Source: Clostridiaceae bacterium
GTDB lineage: Bacteria > Bacillota > Clostridia > Lachnospirales > Lachnospiraceae
Direction: 5' to 3'
Assembly (NCBI GenBank): GCA_009911065.1
Contig: QXWR01000017.1
Span: 32,845 to 96,844 of the forward strand
Length of the DNA: 64,000 nucleotides
A program made the position numbers and the translations under genes. Within the stretch, counting starts at the first letter, position 1, and each line of letters starts with the position of its first letter. Shown in pieces: positions 61,523 through 64,000 of the stretch. The notes beneath the pieces were generated by a model. The model ran no database searches. It was not told where the DNA came from and was given only the letters and a program-made list of their open reading frames with translations.

Positions 61523-62134
61523 ATGAAGCACAGAATTGTGTTTGCTACCGGCAATGCCGGAAAGATGCGGGAGATTCGTCTTATATTGGGAGATTTGGGT
61601 TGTCAGATTCTTTCCATGAAGGAAGCAGGAGCAGACCCGGTTATTGTGGAAGACGGAAAGACGTTTGGGGAGAATGCAGAGATTAAGGCGCGGGCAGTTT
61701 GGGAATGTACAAAGGATATTGTGCTGGCAGATGATTCTGGTCTGGTGGTGGATTACATAGGAGGAGAGCCAGGTGTATATTCCGCCCGTTATATGGGAGA
61801 AAATACATCCTATGAAATCAAAAACCAGAATATTATTGACCGGCTGAAGGATGCAGAGGGAGAAGAACGGTCCGCCCGGTTTGTGTGTAATATTGCCGCT
61901 GTCATGCCAGATGGCCATGTGGTTCATACGGAATCTACCATGGAAGGTATAATCGCCGACAAACCGGCGGGAAGCGGCGGATTTGGCTATGATCCCATTT
62001 TGTTTATTCCAGAATATGGCGTTACTTCCGCAGAGCTGACCATTGAACAGAAAAACAGGATCAGCCACCGGGGAAAGGCTCTGGAAGCTATGAAAATGGA
62101 GCTTAGACGAATACTTGAGGAGGAATCCTTATGA
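61523..62134 (+). CDS. rdgB: XTP/dITP diphosphatase (HAM1 family)
   Basis: 203 aa. Starts MKHRIVFATGNAGKMREIRL; FGENAEIKARA, LADDSGLVVDYIGGEPGVYSARYMGE and GSGGFGYDPIFI-type (GSGGFGYDPILFIPEYG) plus NRISHRGKALEAMKMEL are characteristic. Cleans ITP, XTP and dITP from the nucleotide pool. RBS GGAGG 9 nt upstream. Overlaps the next gene by 4 nt. Confidence 0.95.
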   Translation: MKHRIVFATGNAGKMREIRLILGDLGCQILSMKEAGADPVIVEDGKTFGENAEIKARAVWECTKDIVLADDSGLVVDYIGGEPGVYSARYMGENTSYEIKNQNIIDRLKDAEGEERSARFVCNIAAVMPDGHVVHTESTMEGIIADKPAGSGGFGYDPILFIPEYGVTSAELTIEQKNRISHRGKALEAMKMELRRILEEESL

Positions 62135-62619
62135 AAATATTAATTGTCAGTGACACTCACCGGAAGGACGATAACTTGAAAAGGGTTATTGAGGAGCAGG
62201 CGCCGTTGGATATGCTGATTCATTTAGGAGATGCGGAAGGAAGCGAAGTCTTGATTGAGCAGTGGGTTAATCAAGACTGCCAGTTGGCGATGGTTTTAGG
62301 CAACAATGACTTTTTTTCTTCGCTGGAACGAGAGATTGAACTGGAACTGGGTCCGCACCGGATTCTGCTGACCCATGGGCATTATTATAATGTGTCTTTG
62401 GGAGTGGAGGGCCTTTATCAGGAGGCAGTGGACCGTAACTGCGACATCGCCATGTATGGCCACACACATCGTCCTTTTTTGGAAAAGCGGGGAGCTGTTA
62501 CCATTCTCAATCCAGGAAGCCTTTCTTATCCACGGCAGGAGGGGCGCAAACCTTCGTATATGTTAATGTATGTGAAGGAGGATGGAAGTGTGTCCTATGA
62601 TCAACATTTCCTCTCTTAA
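62131..62619 (+). CDS. YfcE/MJ0936-type metallophosphodiesterase
   Basis: 162 aa: MKILIVSDTHRKDDN, LIHLGDAEGSE, VLGNNDFF, LLTHGHYYNVSLG, MYGHTHRPFLEKRGAVTILNPGSLSYPRQ, which are the five metal motifs of the family. Linked to rdgB by ATGA overlap, a frequent pairing in Firmicutes. A CCGGCAAGACA / TGTCTTGCCGG hairpin lies about 4-70 nt after its stop codon. Confidence 0.93.
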   Translation: MKILIVSDTHRKDDNLKRVIEEQAPLDMLIHLGDAEGSEVLIEQWVNQDCQLAMVLGNNDFFSSLEREIELELGPHRILLTHGHYYNVSLGVEGLYQEAVDRNCDIAMYGHTHRPFLEKRGAVTILNPGSLSYPRQEGRKPSYMLMYVKEDGSVSYDQHFLS

Positions 62620-62760
62620 CCACCGGCAAGACAGAAATAACCAGATAAAGGAGGCATCCGACCTCTTTGAACAGGAATGTCTTGCCGGAAAAAAGGAAGA
62701 ATATGGAATGTTGCACAAAATCTATCTGAAAATAATAGAAGTTTTTGGGTAAAATTTTAA

Positions 62761-62789
62761 TTGACAAAATGGGATGATTGTTATATAAT
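62761..62789 (+). promoter_or_regulatory. tRNA promoter
   Basis: TTGACA (62761-62766), 17 bp, TATAAT (62784-62789); drives the tRNA-Pro and tRNA-Gly genes. Confidence 0.9.
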
Positions 62790-62845
62790 TGTTCTTGCGT
62801 TGGTCAACAATCGTTGGTGATGCAGGAAGACAGCATTCCATACTT

Positions 62846-62920
62846 CGGGGTGTGGCTCAGTTTGGCTAGAGCGCCTGGTTTGGGACCAGGAAGTCGCAGG
62901 TTCGAATCCTGTCACCCCGA
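62846..62920 (+). tRNA. tRNA-Pro (anticodon TGG)
   Basis: 75 nt: acceptor CGGGGTG/CACCCCG, D arm GCTC/GAGC, anticodon loop TTTGGGA, T arm GCAGG-TTCGAAT-CCTGT, discriminator A, no encoded CCA. Likely ligand of the proS T-box. Confidence 0.96.
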
Positions 62921-62954
62921 TTTAGTCCTACAACATATAAATATTAGTTATTAT

Positions 62955-63025
62955 GCGGGTGTAGTTCAATGGTAGAACACCAGCCTTCCAAGCTGGATAC
63001 GTGGGTTCGATTCCCATCACCCGCT
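62955..63025 (+). tRNA. tRNA-Gly (anticodon TCC)
   Basis: 71 nt: acceptor GCGGGTG/CACCCGC, D arm GTTC/GAAC, anticodon loop CTTCCAA, T arm GTGGG-TTCGATT-CCCAT, discriminator T. Confidence 0.96.
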
Positions 63026-63036
63026 CTTTTTATTTG

Positions 63037-63088
63037 CCCTTGAGGATACTGGGATTGTTGTTGAAATCTAGTGTTTTCAAGGGTTTTT
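63037..63088 (+). terminator. Terminator of the tRNA operon
   Basis: CCCTTGA and TCAAGGG enclose a 33-nt loop, followed by TTTTT. Confidence 0.7.
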
Positions 63089-63155
63089 ATTATGGAGCTG
63101 AGTAAATAGCGCTAAAAATCCTGATTTACTTTTTTCTGATTTGTGAAGGGGTTGT

Positions 63156-63416
63156 ATGAAAGTGTTCAAAACTTCAATCAGTCGATTCTGGAAAAGAAAT
63201 GGATAATTCAGAAATTCAGTTTTTATTGCAGTTATTCTCGGGATTTTATGCGGTGTTTCCGGAATGGTGAAGGTGATAATAAATGCGGAAATCGGAATCT
63301 TGTATCTTTCAGCGAAAAACAGCATTACAACGATATTAAATTCACGGATTCTTATTGTCGTTGGATATGACTTTGAGTTTGATATAAGCAGAGTAAAAAT
63401 TGCTTTTTTTAAATAA
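63156..63416 (+). pseudogene. Possible broken small membrane-protein gene
   Basis: From ATG 63156 (GAAGGGG upstream) the frame reads 16 codons, hits TAA at 63204, then continues open for 69 codons to 63416, with a hydrophobic stretch (NSVFIAVILGILCGVSG) and a basic tail. No homologue recognised. The in-frame stop suggests a decayed gene, or chance. Nothing else coding was found in 63089-63440. Confidence 0.3.
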
Positions 63417-63446
63417 CCTTACATTTCGCTGGTCTGCTTTCCCGAG

Positions 63447-63506
63447 AACGCAGAGGAGAAAGTGGAGGCGTAGTTGGTACTACGCCTCCACTTTCTCCTC
63501 TGCGTT
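63447..63506. repeat. Perfect 60-nt hairpin R5
   Basis: A 28-nt arm starting AACGCAGAGGAGAAAGTGG and ending GGCGTAGT is followed, after the 4-nt loop TGGT, by its exact inverted copy. The inner part GGAGGCGTAGT/ACTACGCCTCC matches the core of the R3 element. Confidence 0.85.
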
Positions 63507-63616
63507 ATTATGCACTTTTTTGTGTCCATTTTTCAGGTACTTTCCCTTTTTCTAATGTCCACAGTCTGGTAAACAAGCAAGGAACTTATCTGTCTATTTT
63601 TTTGGATGTTTCCTTT

Positions 63617-64000
63617 TTAAATTCCCTTATGCGCAATTTGTTGATAGTATTGTGCTGCTTGTTTTTCTGTCAAACTAAACCGTTTTTGAAGCTTAATTAA
63701 AATTCTGTCTTTTGAAATTCCCTCTTCTAAATTATCTAAAATGATTGCTTGAATGCCTTGCTGAATGCCTTGCTGAATGCCTTGCTGAATGCCTTGTTGG
63801 ATACCTTTTTGCATTCCCTGCTCCAGACCGCGTTCTTCCGCTTCACGCATAAACTGTAAATGGTCACGGACTGCCTTTTCTCTGGCTTCATATTCCAGAC
63901 GTTTCTCTTGGTTCTGGCTGATAATCTGCAGTTGTTGGTATGCACTTTCGATATATGGATCTTTGGAAGCTAACATGTCAAATTCCTCCTTTCGCTCTGA
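63617..64000 (-). CDS. Rpn-family recombination-promoting nuclease/putative transposase, C-terminal part (5' truncated by window edge)
   Basis: The minus-strand frame is open to the last base (SERKEEFDMLASKDPYIESAYQQLQ), so the PD-(D/E)XK nuclease domain lies outside the window. Visible are the C-terminal helical YEAREKAVRDHLQF segment, the tandem GIQQ repeats (five copies, coded by direct 12-bp repeats at about 63750-63800) typical of this family, and a small helical tail ISKDRILIKLQKRFSLTEKQAAQYYQ. An internal ATG at 63976 has a good GGAGG upstream and could give a short version. Function inferred from the family. Confidence 0.75.
   Translation of the reverse strand, partial: SERKEEFDMLASKDPYIESAYQQLQIISQNQEKRLEYEAREKAVRDHLQFMREAEERGLEQGMQKGIQQGIQQGIQQGIQQGIQAIILDNLEEGISKDRILIKLQKRFSLTEKQAAQYYQQIAHKGI

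Noticed and set aside
62597..62752. 51-codon frame overlapping the end of the YfcE-type gene
   Set aside because: Weak RBS, spans a hairpin likely used for termination, no recognisable sequence.
63077..63370. Overlapping 75- and 82-codon frames on both strands after the tRNA genes
   Set aside because: No ribosome sites and no family resemblance; the third frame (63156-63416) is slightly more gene-like and was listed as possible pseudogene.
63740..63830. CRISPR-like direct repeats
   Set aside because: 12-bp repeats without spacers, in frame inside an Rpn-type gene.

Overview
The window is chromosomal DNA from an anaerobic Firmicute of class Clostridia, most likely family Lachnospiraceae. The indicators are the SCIFF peptide with its radical-SAM maturase, a fused SecDF, an archaeal/eukaryote-like (type 3) prolyl-tRNA synthetase behind a T-box, a class III fructose-1,6-bisphosphatase, RNase Y, an anaerobic serine dehydratase of two subunits, a sirohaem-type hem cluster with fused enzymes, and choline-binding-type wall repeats. 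Strong AGGAGG ribosome sites and TTGACA-N17-TATAAT promoters fit this. I cannot name the genus. Almost all of the window is core genome; there is no CRISPR array, rRNA or complete insertion sequence.

Layout. 1-5.8 kb: tetrapyrrole cluster (end of a HemC-CobA-HemD fusion, hemL, a HemA-Met8 fusion, hemB) that makes uroporphyrinogen III and precorrin-2/sirohydrochlorin. 5.8-11.3 kb: minus-strand lipoprotein, an unrecognised protein, asparagine synthase and a transporter. 11.4-13.5 kb: a compact surface-fibre locus (Com-like zinc-ribbon microprotein, sigma-70-like factor, SipW-type signal peptidase, TasA/CalY-like protein) with a LexA (SOS) operator in its promoter and a second LexA-like site inside it. 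13.5-25.8 kb: acyltransferase, ispE, a GntR regulator, then a long minus-strand series T-box-proS-cca-scfA-scfB-secDF-tgt-yajC-yesL. 26-28 kb: UvrD/PcrA-type helicase. 28-31.6 kb: AT-richer, probably acquired cassette (LysR regulator, SLC13-like permease, amidohydrolase-fold protein lacking most metal ligands), bordered by palindromic repeats and a possible small RNA. 32-33.6 kb: cobalamin adenosyltransferase, DUF1292 protein, wall-binding protein. 33.8-42 kb: six-gene leuB-ilvD-ilvB-serC-serA-DUF1015 operon, followed by convergent sdaAA/sdaAB, so serine synthesis and serine breakdown lie face to face. 43.8-50.8 kb: subtilase, aroE behind an attenuator-like leader, recA-recX with an SOS box, rny and a wall-binding protein. 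50.8-64 kb: M23 peptidase, MBL hydrolase, tRNA-Val, fbp, NlpC/P60 hydrolase, an Asn/Ser/Gln-rich microprotein, rhodanese, two YfcE-type phosphodiesterases, an RNA methyltransferase, a papain-like lipoprotein, rdgB, tRNA-Pro, tRNA-Gly and the 3' end of an Rpn-type nuclease gene.

Two signals not explained by ordinary annotation stand out. One is the SOS-box-controlled sigma/SipW/fibre locus, where the LexA sites can be compared directly with the recA site in the same window. The other is a family of interspersed palindromic elements (a 41-nt hairpin unit, longer 120-170 bp inverted repeats sharing a core, and a perfect 60-nt hairpin) scattered between genes at about 27.9, 43.7, 47.8, 61.3 and 63.5 kb.
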